Part shown: positions 20,910 through 32,393 of the stretch, piece after piece
Layout of the letters: the number at the start of each line of letters is the position of its first letter
Position numbering within the stretch: the first letter of the stretch is position 1
Assembly: GCF_000739875.1 (NCBI RefSeq)
Contig: NZ_BBJR01000035.1
Coordinates: 1 to 64,000, forward strand
Length of the DNA stretch: 64,000 nt
Source of the DNA: Comamonas aquatica NBRC 14918
Lineage (GTDB): Bacteria > Pseudomonadota > Gammaproteobacteria > Burkholderiales > Burkholderiaceae_C
Reading direction: 5' to 3'
The notes under the pieces: model-generated
The model's input: only the letters and a program-made list of their open reading frames with translations
Databases searched by the model: none
What the model was told of the DNA's origin: nothing
Translations under genes and position numbers: made by a program

Positions 20910-23768
20910 TCAGCCCGTGTTGCGCAAGCCGGCTGCGATCCCGTTGATGGAGATATGGATGCCGTTTTTCAGGCGCTCATCCACCTGGCCGGCACGCCAG
21001 CGCCGCACCAGTTCCACTTGCAGATGGTGCAGCGGGTCGATGTACGGGAAACGGTGGCGAATCGAACGCGCCAGCGCCGGGTTGCTGGCCAAGCGGTCCT
21101 TCTCTTCCGTGATGCGCGCCAAGGCATCGGTGGTGCGCAGCCACTCGGCCTCGATGCTGGAGAAGATGCGTTTGCGCAGGCGGGTGTCGGTCACCAGCTC
21201 GCTGTAGCGCGATGCCAGGGCCAGATCGCTCTTGGCGATCACCATGTCCATGTTCGACAGCAGCGTGCGGAAAAACGGCCACTGGCGGTACATTTTTTGC
21301 AGCAATGCCAGCTGACTGCGTGGATCCGCCCCCTCCAGTTGCACAAAGGCCTCCACCGCAGAACCAAAGCCATACCAGCCTGGCAAGGTCAAGCGGCACT
21401 GCCCCCAGCTGAACCCCCAGGGGATGGCACGCAGATCTTCAATCGCCTGCGTGGCTTTGCGCGACGCCGGGCGTGAGCCGATGTTGAGTTCGGCAATCTC
21501 ACGGATGGGGGTGGAGCCGAAGAAGTAGTCGGCAAACCCCGGGGTCTCGTACACCAGCTTGCGATAGGCCGCCATGCTGGCCTGGGACAGCTGCTCTGCC
21601 GCCTGCAGATAGGCCTTGGTGGCCGGCTTGGTGGGCTGCAACAACGTGGCTTCCAGCGTGGCGGCAACCAGGGTTTCCAGGTTGCGCCGGCCGATCTCCG
21701 GATTCGCGTACTTGGAGGCGATCACCTCGCCCTGCTCGGTCAGGCGAATCTGGCCGCGCACGGTGCCCGGGGGCTGCGCCAGGATGGCCTGGTAGCTGGG
21801 GCCACCGCCGCGACCGACCGTGCCGCCACGGCCATGGAACATGCGCAGCCGCAAGCCATGCTGCTGGCCCAGTTGATCGAACAGCTCCACCAGCGCCAGC
21901 TCGGCCTGGTACAGCTCCCAGTTGCTGGTGAAAATGCCGCCATCCTTGTTGCTGTCGCTGTAACCCAGCATGATGTCCTGCACGCCGCCCGAACGCTGCA
22001 GCAGCGCGGCCACACCGGGGATGGCGTAGTAGGCCTGCATGATGTCGGCGGCGGCACGCAGATCGCCGATGGTCTCAAACAAGGGCACGACGATCAGATC
22101 CAGCCGGGCATCCGACTGGTCCAGGCAGCCCTGCAGCAGGCCCACCTCTTTTTGCAGCAGCAGCACTTCCAGCAGGTCGCTGACCGTTTCGGTGTGGCTG
22201 ATGATGTAGTGGATGATGGCATCCCGCCCGTAACGGGCACGCATCTCCTTGGCAGCCTCGAAAATCGCCAGTTCGCTGCAGGCCAACTCCGAATACTGAC
22301 CAGCCACCACACGCAGTGGCCGCGGCTCCTGCAACAAACGCTGCAACAACGCGCACTTGTGGGCCTCATCCAGCTGCGCGTAGTTGGCATCGACCTGGGC
22401 CACCGCCAGCAGCTCCGCCACCACCGCCTCGTGCTTGTCCGAGCTTTGGCGCAAATCCACCGTCGACAGGCAGAAACCGAACACCTTCACCGCGCGGATC
22501 AAGGGGTTCAGGCGCTGCGCGGCCAGGCTCTCGCCGTGGTGCGCACGCAGGGAATCACCAATCACCAGCAGATCGCTGAGCAGTTCCTCGGCCTGCACAT
22601 ACGGGTTCTGCGGCGCCACGGCATGGCGGGCTGCTTGCCCCCCGGTCAGGTGCTCCAGCGTTGCGGCCAGGCGCGCATAAATGCCGGTCAAGGCACGGCG
22701 ATAAGGTTCGTCCTGACGGTGGGGATTGCTGTCCGGGGAGGCATTGGCCAGTGCCCGCATCGCCGCCGACACGTCCACCAGGCGTGCCGACATGGACAGC
22801 TCGGCCCCCAGGTAGTGCACCTCGGTCAGGTAGTGGCGCAACACCACTTCGCTTTGGCGGCACAGCGCCAGCTTCAGTGTGTCGGCCGTGACATTCGGGT
22901 TGCCATCGCGATCCCCGCCAATCCACTGCCCCATGCGCAGAAAGCTGTGGATGGAACGCCCTTCCAGGGCCTCCTCCAGGGCTGCGTAGATCCTGGGCAC
23001 TTCGCGCAGGAAGGTGGCCTCGTAATAGCTCAGTGCATTTTCGATTTCATCGGCCACCGTAAGCTTGGAATACCGCAGCAAGCGCGTCATCCACAGCTGC
23101 GCCACGCGGGCGCGCAGCATGGCTTCATTGGCCGCCAGCTCACGCGGGCTGAGCGCATCCTTGGCGCTGTTGAACAGCTGGGCACGGGCCTGGATGTCAT
23201 CACGCTCCACCAGCAGGCGGGCGATGTCGTGCTCGGCCTGCAAGATGCTCTGCCGCTGCACCTCTGTGGGGTGGGCCGTCAGCACCGGGGAAACATAGGC
23301 CTGGGCCAGGGTCTGCGCAATCTCATCGGGCGTGATGCCAGCCCAGCGCAGCCGAGACAGCGCCACCTCCACGCTCCCTTCTTGCGTATTGCCGGCACGC
23401 TCATGCACCGCCCGGCGGCGGATGTGGTGGCGGTCTTCGGCCAAATTCGCGAGATGGGAAAAGTAGGTGAAGGCACGGATCACGCTGACCGTCTGGTCCG
23501 TGCTCAGGCCCTTGAGCAGCTTCTTTAGGGCCTTGTCGGCCTCATGGTCGTGATCGCGGCGAAAGGCCACCGACAGCTGGCGCACCTGCTCGATCAGCTC
23601 GTAGACCGCCACCCCCTCCTGCTCGCGGATGATGTCCCCCAGAATGCGTCCCAGCAGCCGGATATCCTCAATCAGCGGCAGATCCTTGTCATTCTTGCGT
23701 GCACCCTTGGCTTGCAAAGAGACAGCGTTTTGATCTTGGTCGTTCTTTTGCGCAGCAAGCTTTTTCAT
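20910..23768 (-). CDS. ppc: Phosphoenolpyruvate carboxylase
   Basis: The product has 952 residues, a little longer than the E. coli enzyme (883) because of an N-terminal lysine-rich extension. It converts phosphoenolpyruvate and bicarbonate to oxaloacetate. Signature regions are [15 protein letters not shown] (catalytic His), [20 protein letters not shown] and [16 protein letters not shown], and the C-terminus ends RNTG as usual. The ATG at 23768 has GGGAG five bases upstream; a GTG four codons earlier is less likely. It is divergent from hemC, with 83 bases between starts. Confidence 0.97.
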   Translation of the reverse strand: MKKLAAQKNDQDQNAVSLQAKGARKNDKDLPLIEDIRLLGRILGDIIREQEGVAVYELIEQVRQLSVAFRRDHDHEADKALKKLLKGLSTDQTVSVIRAFTYFSHLANLAEDRHHIRRRAVHERAGNTQEGSVEVALSRLRWAGITPDEIAQTLAQAYVSPVLTAHPTEVQRQSILQAEHDIARLLVERDDIQARAQLFNSAKDALSPRELAANEAMLRARVAQLWMTRLLRYSKLTVADEIENALSYYEATFLREVPRIYAALEEALEGRSIHSFLRMGQWIGGDRDGNPNVTADTLKLALCRQSEVVLRHYLTEVHYLGAELSMSARLVDVSAAMRALANASPDSNPHRQDEPYRRALTGIYARLAATLEHLTGGQAARHAVAPQNPYVQAEELLSDLLVIGDSLRAHHGESLAAQRLNPLIRAVKVFGFCLSTVDLRQSSDKHEAVVAELLAVAQVDANYAQLDEAHKCALLQRLLQEPRPLRVVAGQYSELACSELAIFEAAKEMRARYGRDAIIHYIISHTETVSDLLEVLLLQKEVGLLQGCLDQSDARLDLIVVPLFETIGDLRAAADIMQAYYAIPGVAALLQRSGGVQDIMLGYSDSNKDGGIFTSNWELYQAELALVELFDQLGQQHGLRLRMFHGRGGTVGRGGGPSYQAILAQPPGTVRGQIRLTEQGEVIASKYANPEIGRRNLETLVAATLEATLLQPTKPATKAYLQAAEQLSQASMAAYRKLVYETPGFADYFFGSTPIREIAELNIGSRPASRKATQAIEDLRAIPWGFSWGQCRLTLPGWYGFGSAVEAFVQLEGADPRSQLALLQKMYRQWPFFRTLLSNMDMVIAKSDLALASRYSELVTDTRLRKRIFSSIEAEWLRTTDALARITEEKDRLASNPALARSIRHRFPYIDPLHHLQVELVRRWRAGQVDERLKNGIHISINGIAAGLRNTG

Positions 23769-23851
23769 GAATACTCCCACCGGTTTCTATGGCAACTTGC
23801 CATGCTAGCATCCTCCGTTGATCCGAAGGCACACGCCAAACCACTGAAGTC

Positions 23852-24787
23852 ATGACCCTCGCCACCCCCCTCCCCCCGCTTGTCATCGCCACCCGTGAAA
23901 GCCGCCTGGCACTGTGGCAGGCCGAGCATGTCAAGGCCTTGCTGCAAGCCCAGGGGCACCAGGTACAACTGTTGGGCATGACCACCAAGGGCGACCAGAT
24001 CCTGGACCGCACCCTGTCCAAGGTCGGCGGCAAGGGGCTGTTCGTCAAGGAGCTGGAAGTGGCCCTGGAAGAAGGCACCGCCCACATCGCCGTGCACTCG
24101 CTCAAGGACGTGCCCATGGACATGCCCGAGGGCTTTGCCCTGGCGTGCGTGATGGAGCGCGAAGACCCCCGTGACGCCTTCGTATCACCCCGTTACGCCG
24201 ACCTGGACGCCCTGCCCCAGGGCGCTGTCGTCGGCACGTCCAGCCTGCGCCGCCAAGTGCTGCTGCAGGCGCTGCGCCCCGACCTGAAGATCGAACCCTT
24301 GCGCGGCAACCTCGACACCCGCCTGCGCAAGCTGGACGAAGGCCAGTACGACGCCATCGTTCTCGCCGCGGCAGGCCTGAAGCGCCTCGGCATGACCGAT
24401 CGCATCCGCAGCATCTTCGAACCCACCGCCATGCTGCCCGCCGCGGGCCAGGGCGCCCTGGGCATCGAGATTCGCACCGACCGCCAGGACCTGGCGCAGG
24501 CGCTGGCACCGCTGGTCCACCTGCCAACCTGGCTGCGCGTGGCTGCCGAGCGTGCCGTCAGCCGCGGCATGGGGGGCAGCTGTTCGGTCCCCCTGGCCGC
24601 CCACGCCGTGCTGGACGCGGGCCTGATGCGTCTGGATGCTGCCTGGGGTGACCCCGAAGGCATCCTGCCCCTGGTGCAGGTGCAACAAACCGCACCGGTT
24701 TCCACGCTGGAACAGGCCGAGGCCCTGGGTACGGACGTGGCACGCCGCCTGCAGGCGGGCGGTGCCAAGGTCTGCACCAACGCCTAG
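23852..24787 (+). CDS. hemC: Hydroxymethylbilane synthase (porphobilinogen deaminase)
   Basis: The product has 311 residues. It joins four porphobilinogen molecules into hydroxymethylbilane. The dipyrromethane cofactor cysteine is in [12 protein letters not shown] (Cys244). [23 protein letters not shown] and GTSSLRRQ are family motifs. It is the first gene of hemC-hemD-hemX-hemY; hemD starts nine bases after its stop. Confidence 0.97.
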   Translation: MTLATPLPPLVIATRESRLALWQAEHVKALLQAQGHQVQLLGMTTKGDQILDRTLSKVGGKGLFVKELEVALEEGTAHIAVHSLKDVPMDMPEGFALACVMEREDPRDAFVSPRYADLDALPQGAVVGTSSLRRQVLLQALRPDLKIEPLRGNLDTRLRKLDEGQYDAIVLAAAGLKRLGMTDRIRSIFEPTAMLPAAGQGALGIEIRTDRQDLAQALAPLVHLPTWLRVAAERAVSRGMGGSCSVPLAAHAVLDAGLMRLDAAWGDPEGILPLVQVQQTAPVSTLEQAEALGTDVARRLQAGGAKVCTNA

Positions 24788-24796
24788 CACAGCCGG

Positions 24797-25594
24797 ATGC
24801 TGCCGCTGCTCGTTGTCACCCGCCCGCAACCGGATGCCACCCTGTGGGCACAGCAGCTGCAGGCGGCCGGCGTACCCAGCCATTGTCTGCCCCTGATGGA
24901 AATTGGCCCCAGCCGCAGTCCCGCGGCCCAGGCAGCGTTGGCCTGCGCACTGCAACAGCTGGACACCTACAGCGCCCTGATGTTCGTCAGCGGCAATGCC
25001 GTGCGCTATTTCGCCGACCAGCTGCAAACCACGCACCGTGTCTGGCCTGCCCAGGCGCGCATCTGGACCCCCGGCCCCGGCACCACCAAGGCCCTGCTGG
25101 CAGTCGGCGTGCCCCTGGCACAGATCGACCAGCCTGCGGCCGATGCCGCGCAGTTTGACTCCGAATCCCTGTGGGCCCAGATCCAGACCCAGGTCCGCAC
25201 CGGCCAGCGCGTGCTGATCGTGCGTGGTGGCGACGGGCAGGATGCCGCGGGCCGTGGCCGGGTCTGGCTGACCGAGCAGTTGCAGCGCCAGGGGGTGCAG
25301 GTGGACTTTGCCCCGGTGTATGAGCGCCACCCCCCCGCCGATGGCGCGGCCTTGCTGCAGGACATCGCCGCGTTGCGCGCGCAGAATGCCCTCTGGTTGT
25401 TCAGCAGCTCCGAATGTGTGCAACATTTGCGACGGAGCAACCCCGCATGGTCCTGGCAAGCGCACACCGCCCTGGCCACCCATCCGCGGATTGCCCAGCA
25501 AGCACGCGACGCGGGTTTCGGCACCGTGATCGACACACCGCCCACCGTGCAAGGCATTGTGGCCTCGATAAAATCATTGCATGACCTCCCCTGA
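24797..25594 (+). CDS. hemD: Uroporphyrinogen-III synthase
   Basis: The product has 265 residues. Although sequence is poorly conserved in this family, the N-terminal VTRPQPDA, SGNAVRYF, the GPGTTKALL segment and the C-terminal GFGTVIDTPPTVQGIVASI fit HemD, and its place between hemC and hemX confirms it. It cyclises hydroxymethylbilane with inversion of ring D. The last 14 bases overlap hemX. Confidence 0.93.
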   Translation: MLPLLVVTRPQPDATLWAQQLQAAGVPSHCLPLMEIGPSRSPAAQAALACALQQLDTYSALMFVSGNAVRYFADQLQTTHRVWPAQARIWTPGPGTTKALLAVGVPLAQIDQPAADAAQFDSESLWAQIQTQVRTGQRVLIVRGGDGQDAAGRGRVWLTEQLQRQGVQVDFAPVYERHPPADGAALLQDIAALRAQNALWLFSSSECVQHLRRSNPAWSWQAHTALATHPRIAQQARDAGFGTVIDTPPTVQGIVASIKSLHDLP

Positions 25595-26672
25595 CAGCGC
25601 CCCCATTGCCTCGCAGGCCGTACCGTTTGAAAAACCCGGCGTTCCCCACGCCGCCACGCCGGCCTGGGCGTGGCTGTCCCTGGTGGTCGGCGCCACCGGC
25701 CTGGGCTGCAGCCTGATGCTCTGGCAGAAAGTCGATGGCATGCAGGAACAGCTGGCCCGGCAGACGGCCGAGGCCACCACCCAGGCCGTCGAGGCCCGCG
25801 CCCTGGCGCGCGAGTCGCAGGACCTGGTGCGGGATGCCAGCGCCAAGCTGTCGGTGATGGAAGCCCGTGTGAACGAGGTCAGCCTGCAGCGCGGCCAGTT
25901 GGATACGCTGGTGCAAAACCTCACCCGCTCGCGCGACGAAACCCTGGTGGTGGATCTGGAGTCGGCCATCCGCATGGCCCAGCAACAGGCCCAGCTGACA
26001 GGCAGCACGGAGCCCCTGGTGGCCGCCCTGCACCACAGCATCAAGCGCCTGGAGCGCTCCACCCAGCCACGCCTGATCACCGTGCAGCAAGCCATGGAAC
26101 GGGATCTGGAGCGCCTGTCCCGAACCGCAGTCACCGACACCGCCAGCCTGCTGGCCCGCCTGGACGATGTGGTGCGCCTGGTCGATGACCTGCACGTGCA
26201 AAACAGCGCCCCCCTGCAGGACACCCAGCGGCAACCCGAACGCAAGGCGCCGCAGCCGCAGGCCGCGCAAGATGCCACCGTCACCCCCGCGCAGTGGGCA
26301 TGGTGGAGCAACTGGGGCCACAGAATCTGGCAGGGCACGCGCGATGAAGCCCGCGACCTGCTGCGCGTGAGCCGCATCGAACACGCCGATGCCATGCTGA
26401 TGGCGCCCGAGCAAGCCTTCTTCCTGCGCGAGAACCTCAAGCTCAAGCTGCTGAACGCCCGCCTGGCCGTGCTGGCGCGCCAGTTCGATGCGGCCCGCGC
26501 CGACATCGGTGCGGCCCAGGCCTCGCTGAACAAGTACTTCGAGGTCGGATCGCGCCGCACCCACCAGGCCCAATCGGTCCTGGCCCAGCTGCAGACGCAT
26601 TTGCAAGCCACCCAACAACCGTCGCTGGAAGACACGCTGACCACGCTGTCCACCGCAGCGACCGGGCTGTAA
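25581..26672 (+). CDS. hemX: HemX family membrane protein (uroporphyrinogen-III C-methyltransferase-like)
   Basis: The product has 363 residues with one transmembrane helix (about 30-50). A long coiled-coil-prone region follows (about 55-120) and then a helical periplasmic domain. It resembles E. coli HemX, named as a methyltransferase but without the methylase fold. It probably scaffolds haem biosynthesis. Its ATG overlaps the end of hemD, and hemY follows after 21 bases. Confidence 0.9.
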   Translation: MTSPDSAPIASQAVPFEKPGVPHAATPAWAWLSLVVGATGLGCSLMLWQKVDGMQEQLARQTAEATTQAVEARALARESQDLVRDASAKLSVMEARVNEVSLQRGQLDTLVQNLTRSRDETLVVDLESAIRMAQQQAQLTGSTEPLVAALHHSIKRLERSTQPRLITVQQAMERDLERLSRTAVTDTASLLARLDDVVRLVDDLHVQNSAPLQDTQRQPERKAPQPQAAQDATVTPAQWAWWSNWGHRIWQGTRDEARDLLRVSRIEHADAMLMAPEQAFFLRENLKLKLLNARLAVLARQFDAARADIGAAQASLNKYFEVGSRRTHQAQSVLAQLQTHLQATQQPSLEDTLTTLSTAATGL

Positions 26673-26693
26673 GCGCGCGAAAGGACCCCCACC

Positions 26694-27980
26694 ATGATGC
26701 GCGCAGCACTTTGGTTTGTCGGCCTGTTCGCCGTGGCCGTCGCACTGGCTTTGTTCGCTGGCAACAACCAGGGCATGGTCAGCCTGTTCTGGCACCCGTA
26801 CCGGGTGGACCTGTCGCTCAACATGGTGCTGCTGCTGCTGTTCACCGTGTTCGCCCTGGCCTATGCGGCCTTGCGGGCCTTCTCGGCCCTGGTCATGCTG
26901 CCCCACCAGGCCAAGCGCTGGCGCCAGCAACAAAAGGAACGCAACCTCTACCAGGCGCTGGTGGCCAGCTTCTCGCACCTGCAGGCGGGCCGCTATGTGC
27001 GAGCGCGCAAGTCGGCGCAGACCCTGCTCAAGCTCAGCGACGAGCTGCGCCACGAGGACGCGCACTTCGCCCAGGACAGCCACCTGCGGGCAATCGCCCA
27101 CATGCTGGCCGCCGACAGCGCCCATGCCCTGCGCGATGTGGCGGCGCGCGACAGCCATTACGATCAGGCGCTGGACGATGTGCCGCTCAACGGCAGCCTA
27201 CAGCAGCAGGAAATCCGCGAAGGCGCCCAGATGCGTGCCGCGCGCTGGGCCCTGGATGACCGCGATCCCCAGGAAGCCCTGCAGCGCCTTGAGCAGCTCC
27301 CCCCCGGCGCCAGCCGCCGCACCATGGCCTTGCGCATCCAGCTCAAGGCCAGCCGCCTGGCGCATGCCACGCACTCCGCCCTAGAAACCGCCCGCCTGCT
27401 GGCCAAGCACGGCGGCCTGTCCCCCGAAGCGGCCGCCAGCATCATCCGCGGCCTGGTGATCGAACAGATCCAGCACACCCATGATGCCGAGCAACTGCAA
27501 CAGACCTGGCGCAGCCTGCACCCGGCCGACCGCGACGCGCCCGACATCGCCCTGGCCGCCGCTCGCAAGCTGGTGGAACTGCAAGGCGATGCCCAGCAAG
27601 CGCGCAGCTGGCTGCTGCCGGTGCTGGAGCAGTTCATCCAGTCGCCCCAGTCCCTGACCAGCACGCAGGCCCTGCGCCTGTTCACCGTCCTGCCCCAGGC
27701 GCTGGACGGGCTGGACGCCACCTGGCTGGCCCGGCTGGAAACGGCCCACCGCGCAGCGCCCCAGGAGCCCCGGCTGCAATACCTGGCCGGTATGGCCTGC
27801 ATGGAGCAGCAGCTGTGGGGCAAGGGCGAGCAATTGCTGCAAGGCGCGGTCCAGCGCCTGGACGACGCCCCGCTGCGCGCACGGGCCTGGACGGCACTGG
27901 CCGTTCTGGCCGAACAGCGCGAGGACAGCCAGGCTGCGGCCCACGCCTGGCGCCAGGCAGCCTTGCAAAACCAGCGATAA
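26694..27980 (+). CDS. hemY: HemY family membrane protein with TPR-like repeats
   Basis: The product has 428 residues. Two transmembrane helices (about 5-22 and 40-62) form the HemY_N domain. A helical TPR-like region follows (for example ALQRLEQLPPGASRRTMALRIQLKASRL). Proteobacterial HemY is not the protoporphyrinogen oxidase of the same name in Gram-positives; its role is linked to the haem pathway by gene order. It is the last gene of the haem unit. Confidence 0.93.
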   Translation: MMRAALWFVGLFAVAVALALFAGNNQGMVSLFWHPYRVDLSLNMVLLLLFTVFALAYAALRAFSALVMLPHQAKRWRQQQKERNLYQALVASFSHLQAGRYVRARKSAQTLLKLSDELRHEDAHFAQDSHLRAIAHMLAADSAHALRDVAARDSHYDQALDDVPLNGSLQQQEIREGAQMRAARWALDDRDPQEALQRLEQLPPGASRRTMALRIQLKASRLAHATHSALETARLLAKHGGLSPEAAASIIRGLVIEQIQHTHDAEQLQQTWRSLHPADRDAPDIALAAARKLVELQGDAQQARSWLLPVLEQFIQSPQSLTSTQALRLFTVLPQALDGLDATWLARLETAHRAAPQEPRLQYLAGMACMEQQLWGKGEQLLQGAVQRLDDAPLRARAWTALAVLAEQREDSQAAAHAWRQAALQNQR

Positions 27981-27982
27981 CC

Positions 27983-28033
27983 ATAGCTGCCAGCGCTTGC
28001 TGCACCTGCGTCCAACGCCAATTTGGCTGCAAA
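27983..28033 (+). repeat. Dispersed palindromic repeat, copy 4
   Basis: TAGCTGCCAGCGCTTGC...CAATTTGGCTGCAAA aligns with the consensus; the second arm is degenerate. It lies directly after the hemY stop. Confidence 0.65.
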
Positions 28034-28111
28034 CCATGCCCCGCCTGCCCGCTGGCAGAGCATGGCCGGTAAAATCCCACCCAATCCGTCCTTTCAACTA
28101 ACAGCTTACAG

Positions 28112-28141
28112 ACGGCATCCACCCGCCGGATGCCGTTTTCA
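28112..28141 (+). terminator. Hairpin and T-run just before valS (terminator or attenuator)
   Basis: ACGGCATCC and GGATGCCGT flank a seven-base loop, followed by TTTTC. The end is only 15 bases before the valS ATG, and a -10-like TAAAAT lies at 28070-28075. It may end the hem transcript, or it may be in the valS leader and act in attenuation. Confidence 0.65.
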
Positions 28142-28155
28142 TTTGCGAATCCGCC

Positions 28156-31044
28156 ATGAGTGAATCCATTGCCCAGCCGGGCCTGAACAGCCTGTCCAAA
28201 TCCTTTGAACCTGCCGCGCTGGAAGCCCACTGGGGCCCCGAGTGGGAAAAGCGCGGCTATGGCAACGCAGGCTACCGCGGCACGGGTGCGCCCGGTGCCG
28301 AGGCCACCGCGGCAGGCCACAACTTCGCCATCCAGCTGCCCCCCCCCAATGTGACCGGCACGCTGCACATGGGCCACGCGTTCAACCAGACCATCATGGA
28401 CTCGCTGACGCGCTACCACCGCATGAAGGGCTACAACACGGCCTGGATACCCGGCACCGACCATGCCGGCATCGCCACCCAGATCGTGGTGGAGCGCCAG
28501 CTGCAGACCCAGGGCGTGAGCCGTTATGACCTGGGCCGCGACGCCTTCACTCAGAAGATCTGGGAGTGGAAGGAAAAGTCCGGCAACACCATCACTACGC
28601 AGATGCGCCGCATGGGCGACACCGTGGACTGGAGCCGCGAATACTTCACCATGGACGACAAGCTGTCCCAGGTGGTGACCGAGACCTTTGTGAAGCTGTA
28701 CCAGCAAGGCCTGATCTACCGCGGCAAGCGCCTGGTGAACTGGGACCCGGTGCTGCAATCGGCCGTGTCCGACCTGGAAGTGGAAAACCAGGAAAAGGAC
28801 GGATCGCTCTGGCACATCGCCTACCCGCTGAGCAGCGGTGAAGGCCAACTGGTGGTGGCAACCACCCGCCCCGAAACCATGCTGGGCGACATGGCCGTGA
28901 TGGTCCACCCCGAAGACGAACGCTACCAGCACCTGATCGGCCAGACCGTGACACTGCCACTGGTGGGTCGCCAGATCCCCATCATTGCCGACGACTACGT
29001 AGACCGCGAGTTCGGCACCGGCGTGGTCAAGGTGACACCTGCGCACGACCAGAACGACTACCAGGTGGGCCTGCGCCACAAGCTGCCCATGATCTGCGTG
29101 CTGACGCTGACCGCCACCATCAACGACGAGGCGCCCGAAAAATACCGCGGCATGGACCGCTTCGTGGCCCGCAAGGCCATCGTCGCCGACCTGGAAGCCC
29201 TGGGCCTGATGGTCGAGATCAAGAAGCACAAGCTGATGGTGCCCATCTGCGACCGGACCGGCCAGGTGATTGAGCCCATGCTGACCGACCAGTGGTTCAT
29301 CGCCATGAGCAAGGTCAGCGACCAGGACCCCACCGGCAAGTCCATTGCGCAAAAGGCCATCGATGCCGTGGCCTCTGGCGAAGTGCAGTTTGTGCCCGAG
29401 AACTGGGTCAACACCTACAACCAGTGGATGAACAACATCCAGGACTGGTGCATCTCGCGCCAGCTGTGGTGGGGCCACCAGATTCCGGCCTGGTACGACG
29501 AAGAAGGCAACCTCTACGTCGCCAAGAACGAAGCCGAAGCCCAGGCCCAGGCCCCCGGCAAGACCCTCACGCGCGACCCGGACGTGCTGGACACCTGGTA
29601 CTCGTCCGCCATGGTGCCGTTCTCCACCATGGGCTGGCCCAACCAGACCGACAAGGCCGATGACGACTACAACCTCTACCTGCCCTCGTCGGTGCTGGTG
29701 ACGGGCTACGACATCATCTTCTTCTGGGTGGCCCGCATGATCATGATGACCACGCACTTCACCGGTCGCGTGCCGTTCAAGCATGTCTACATCCACGGCC
29801 TGGTGCGCGATGCCCAGGGCAAGAAGATGTCCAAGTCCGAAGGCAATGTGCTGGACCCGGTCGACCTGATCGACGGCATTGCCCTGGAGCCCCTGCTGGA
29901 CAAGCGCACCACCGGCCTGCGCAAGCCCGAAACCGCGCCCCAGGTGCGCAAGAACACGCAAAAGGAATTCCCCGAAGGCATTCCCGCCTACGGTGCCGAC
30001 GCGCTGCGCTTCACCTTTGCCGCCCTGGCCTCGCTGGGTCGCTCCATCAACTTCGACAGCAAGCGCTGCGAGGGCTACCGCAACTTCTGCAACAAGCTGT
30101 GGAACGCCAGCCGCTTTGTGCTGATGAACTGCGAAGGCTACGACTGCGGCTTGCAGGACCACACCGCAGCCGACTGCGCCGGTGGCTACCTGCAGTTCAG
30201 CCAGCCAGACCGCTGGATCGTGTCGCAGCTGCAAAAGGTCGAGGCCGAAGTGGCCAAGGGCTTTGCCGAGTACCGCCTGGACAACGTGGCCAACGCCATC
30301 TACGACTTTGTCTGGAACGAGTTCTGCGACTGGTACCTGGAAATCGCCAAGGTGCAGATCCAGACCGGCAACGCGGCCCAGCAGCGCGCCACGCGCCGCA
30401 CGCTGATCCGCACGCTGGAGACCATCCTGCGCCTGGCCCACCCCATCATCCCCTTCGTCACCGAAGAGCTGTGGCAGAAGGTGGCGCCCGTGGCTGGCCG
30501 TGCCGGCGACTCCATCGCCGTGGTGGCCTACCCCGAGGCCCAGCCCGAAAAGATCGACGAAGCCGCCATCGCCTACGTGGGCCGCATCAAGCAGATGGTC
30601 GACGCCTGCCGCACCCTGCGCGGCGAGATGGGGGTCTCCCCCGCCCAGCGCCTGCCGCTGCTGGCCCAGGGCGACAGCGCCGAGGCCGCCGACTTCCTGC
30701 GCGCCAATGCCGACGTGCTGAAGAACCTGGCCAAGCTCAGCGAAGTCAAGGTCTTCGACCACGAAGCCACCTGGCAGGCCGAAGCCCAGTCCGCCCCCGT
30801 GTCCGTGGTGGGTGATGCCCGCCTGGCGCTGTTCGTGGAAATCGACGTGGCTGCCGAGAAGGCCCGCCTGTCGAAGGAAGCCCTGCGCCTGGAAGGTGAA
30901 ATCGCCAAGGCCAACGGCAAACTGAGCAACGAAGCCTTCTGCGCCAAGGCCCCCGCCGCCGTGCTGGAACAGGAAAAGAAGCGCGTGGCGGAATTTGGCG
31001 CCACCCTGGCCCGCATTCAGGAGCAACTGGCCCGCCTGGGCTGA
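28156..31044 (+). CDS. valS: Valine--tRNA ligase
   Basis: The product is a 962-residue class I aminoacyl-tRNA synthetase. It has the HIGH-type motif HMGH (71-74) in [23 protein letters not shown] (557-561), the editing CP1 domain between them, and a C-terminal coiled coil ([20 protein letters not shown]) typical of ValRS. It charges tRNA-Val in the cytoplasm. No strong Shine-Dalgarno lies before the ATG; a hairpin with T-run sits 15 bases upstream. Confidence 0.97.
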   Translation: MSESIAQPGLNSLSKSFEPAALEAHWGPEWEKRGYGNAGYRGTGAPGAEATAAGHNFAIQLPPPNVTGTLHMGHAFNQTIMDSLTRYHRMKGYNTAWIPGTDHAGIATQIVVERQLQTQGVSRYDLGRDAFTQKIWEWKEKSGNTITTQMRRMGDTVDWSREYFTMDDKLSQVVTETFVKLYQQGLIYRGKRLVNWDPVLQSAVSDLEVENQEKDGSLWHIAYPLSSGEGQLVVATTRPETMLGDMAVMVHPEDERYQHLIGQTVTLPLVGRQIPIIADDYVDREFGTGVVKVTPAHDQNDYQVGLRHKLPMICVLTLTATINDEAPEKYRGMDRFVARKAIVADLEALGLMVEIKKHKLMVPICDRTGQVIEPMLTDQWFIAMSKVSDQDPTGKSIAQKAIDAVASGEVQFVPENWVNTYNQWMNNIQDWCISRQLWWGHQIPAWYDEEGNLYVAKNEAEAQAQAPGKTLTRDPDVLDTWYSSAMVPFSTMGWPNQTDKADDDYNLYLPSSVLVTGYDIIFFWVARMIMMTTHFTGRVPFKHVYIHGLVRDAQGKKMSKSEGNVLDPVDLIDGIALEPLLDKRTTGLRKPETAPQVRKNTQKEFPEGIPAYGADALRFTFAALASLGRSINFDSKRCEGYRNFCNKLWNASRFVLMNCEGYDCGLQDHTAADCAGGYLQFSQPDRWIVSQLQKVEAEVAKGFAEYRLDNVANAIYDFVWNEFCDWYLEIAKVQIQTGNAAQQRATRRTLIRTLETILRLAHPIIPFVTEELWQKVAPVAGRAGDSIAVVAYPEAQPEKIDEAAIAYVGRIKQMVDACRTLRGEMGVSPAQRLPLLAQGDSAEAADFLRANADVLKNLAKLSEVKVFDHEATWQAEAQSAPVSVVGDARLALFVEIDVAAEKARLSKEALRLEGEIAKANGKLSNEAFCAKAPAAVLEQEKKRVAEFGATLARIQEQLARLG

Positions 31045-31067
31045 TATGCTTTCTCGCTGAGCAACCC

Positions 31068-31093
31068 AAGGCGCAGGTAACTGCGCCTTTTTG
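31068..31093 (+). terminator. Terminator after valS
   Basis: AAGGCGCAG-GTAA-CTGCGCCTT followed by TTT, 24 bases past the valS stop and upstream of galU. Confidence 0.85.
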
Positions 31094-31120
31094 CCATCCA
31101 GAACTCGAAAAGGAATTTGC

Positions 31121-32008
31121 ATGTCCCACCCCACCCGCGTCCGCAAAGCCGTGTTCCCCGTGGCCGGCCTGGGCACCCGCTTTCTGCCGGCCACCAAGGC
31201 TTCGCCCAAGGAGATGCTGCCCGTGGTGGACAAGCCGCTGATCCAGTACGCCGTGGAAGAAGCCTATGAGGCCGGCATCCGCGACATGATCTTTGTCACC
31301 GGGCGCAGCAAGCGCGCCATCGAAGACCACTTCGACACCGCCTACGAGCTGGAGAACGAGCTGGAGAACGCCGGCAAGCACGCCATGCTGGACCTGGTGC
31401 GCAGCATTGCCCCGGCCGACATGAACTGCCTGTTCGTGCGCCAGCCTCGCAGCCTGGGCCTGGGCCACGCCGTGCTGTGTGCCGAGCCGCTGGTGGGCCA
31501 GGAGGCCTTTGCCGTCATCCTGGCCGACGACCTGATGCGCGGCACCCAAGGCGGCCCAGGCGTGATGAAGCAGATGGTGGATGCGTTTGCCAAGCAGGGC
31601 CGCTCGCTGCTGGCTGTGCAAGAGGTGCCGCTGGAGCACACCAGGCGCTACGGCATCGTCAAGGGCGAGCCGGCCGGTGGCCCGCTGCTGCGCATCGACG
31701 AGATCGTGGAAAAGCCCGCCCCCGAGAAGGCCCCCTCACGCATGGGCGTGGCCGGCCGTTACGTGCTGACGCCGCGCATCTTTGACGAAATCCGCAACCA
31801 GCCCCAGGGCGTGGGTGGCGAGATCCAGCTGACCGATGCCATCGAGCGCCTGATGGCGCACGAGACCGTCTACGCCTTCCAGTACGCAGGCAAGCGCTAC
31901 GACTGCGGCAGCAAGGAAGGTTTCCTGGAAGCCACGGTGGAGCTGGCCCTGCAGCACCCCGACGTGGGCGCGCATTTCCGCGAGTACTTGAAAAATCTGA
32001 GCATCTGA
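31121..32008 (+). CDS. galU: UTP--glucose-1-phosphate uridylyltransferase
   Basis: The product has 295 residues. It makes UDP-glucose for envelope polysaccharides. The nucleotidyltransferase signature [20 protein letters not shown] is at about 14-33, and [20 protein letters not shown] and [12 protein letters not shown] are present. AAAAGGA precedes the ATG. Terminators on both sides make it a single-gene unit. Confidence 0.97.
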   Translation: MSHPTRVRKAVFPVAGLGTRFLPATKASPKEMLPVVDKPLIQYAVEEAYEAGIRDMIFVTGRSKRAIEDHFDTAYELENELENAGKHAMLDLVRSIAPADMNCLFVRQPRSLGLGHAVLCAEPLVGQEAFAVILADDLMRGTQGGPGVMKQMVDAFAKQGRSLLAVQEVPLEHTRRYGIVKGEPAGGPLLRIDEIVEKPAPEKAPSRMGVAGRYVLTPRIFDEIRNQPQGVGGEIQLTDAIERLMAHETVYAFQYAGKRYDCGSKEGFLEATVELALQHPDVGAHFREYLKNLSI

Positions 32009-32033
32009 CGCGCGACCATCCTGCGCTTCCAAC

Positions 32034-32063
32034 ACAAAAGGCCTGCAAATGCAGGCCTTTTGT
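32034..32063. terminator. Bidirectional terminator between galU and the TusA-like gene
   Basis: ACAAAAGGCCTGCA, loop AA, TGCAGGCCTTTTGT: a perfect 14-bp stem that serves both convergent genes. Confidence 0.9.
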
Positions 32064-32094
32064 GCGCTAACAGCTATGCAATTTCAAGATCGCA
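32064..32094 (-). repeat. Dispersed palindromic repeat, partial copy
   Basis: GCGCTAACAGCTATGCAATTTCAA matches one arm of the inverted consensus and resembles the half copy at 61030-61054. It ends at the stop codon of the TusA-like gene. Confidence 0.5.
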
Positions 32095-32322
32095 TCAGCG
32101 GCGGCGCAGGATGTGGATGTACTCACCGCCCACCGTGTCCTGCTGCACCAGCTCGTTGCCGGTCTGCTTGGCAAAGGCCTGGAAGTCGCGCAGCGAACCG
32201 TTGTCGGTGGCCACCACCTTGAGCAACTGGCCGCTGACCATCTCCGCCAGCGCCTTCTTGGCCTTCAGGATGGGCAAGGGGCAGTTCAGGCCCCGGGTGT
32301 CGATTTCCTTGTGGATGTCCAT
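32095..32322 (-). CDS. TusA/SirA family sulfurtransferase-like protein
   Basis: The product has 75 residues. The family Cys-Pro motif is DTRGLNCPLPILKAKKAL with Cys14. Relatives carry sulfur as persulfide for tRNA thiolation, molybdenum cofactor or sulfur oxidation. It lies downstream of the Nudix and cysM genes on the same strand, so cysteine/sulfur metabolism is a fitting context. Confidence 0.92.
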   Translation of the reverse strand: MDIHKEIDTRGLNCPLPILKAKKALAEMVSGQLLKVVATDNGSLRDFQAFAKQTGNELVQQDTVGGEYIHILRRR

Positions 32323-32393
32323 GGCGTGTGTTCCTGTAACAAGCGGTCATTGTAGGCAGCCGCACCGCGCAGCGCCGCAACTGTGGTTTTGAC

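Noticed and set aside
27682-31233. Very long open frame (over 1,100 codons) on the minus strand, opposite hemY and valS
   Set aside because: It is antisense to valS, whose motifs are certain. The product is rich in Gly, His, Gln and Val with no domain, as expected from high-GC third-position bias.
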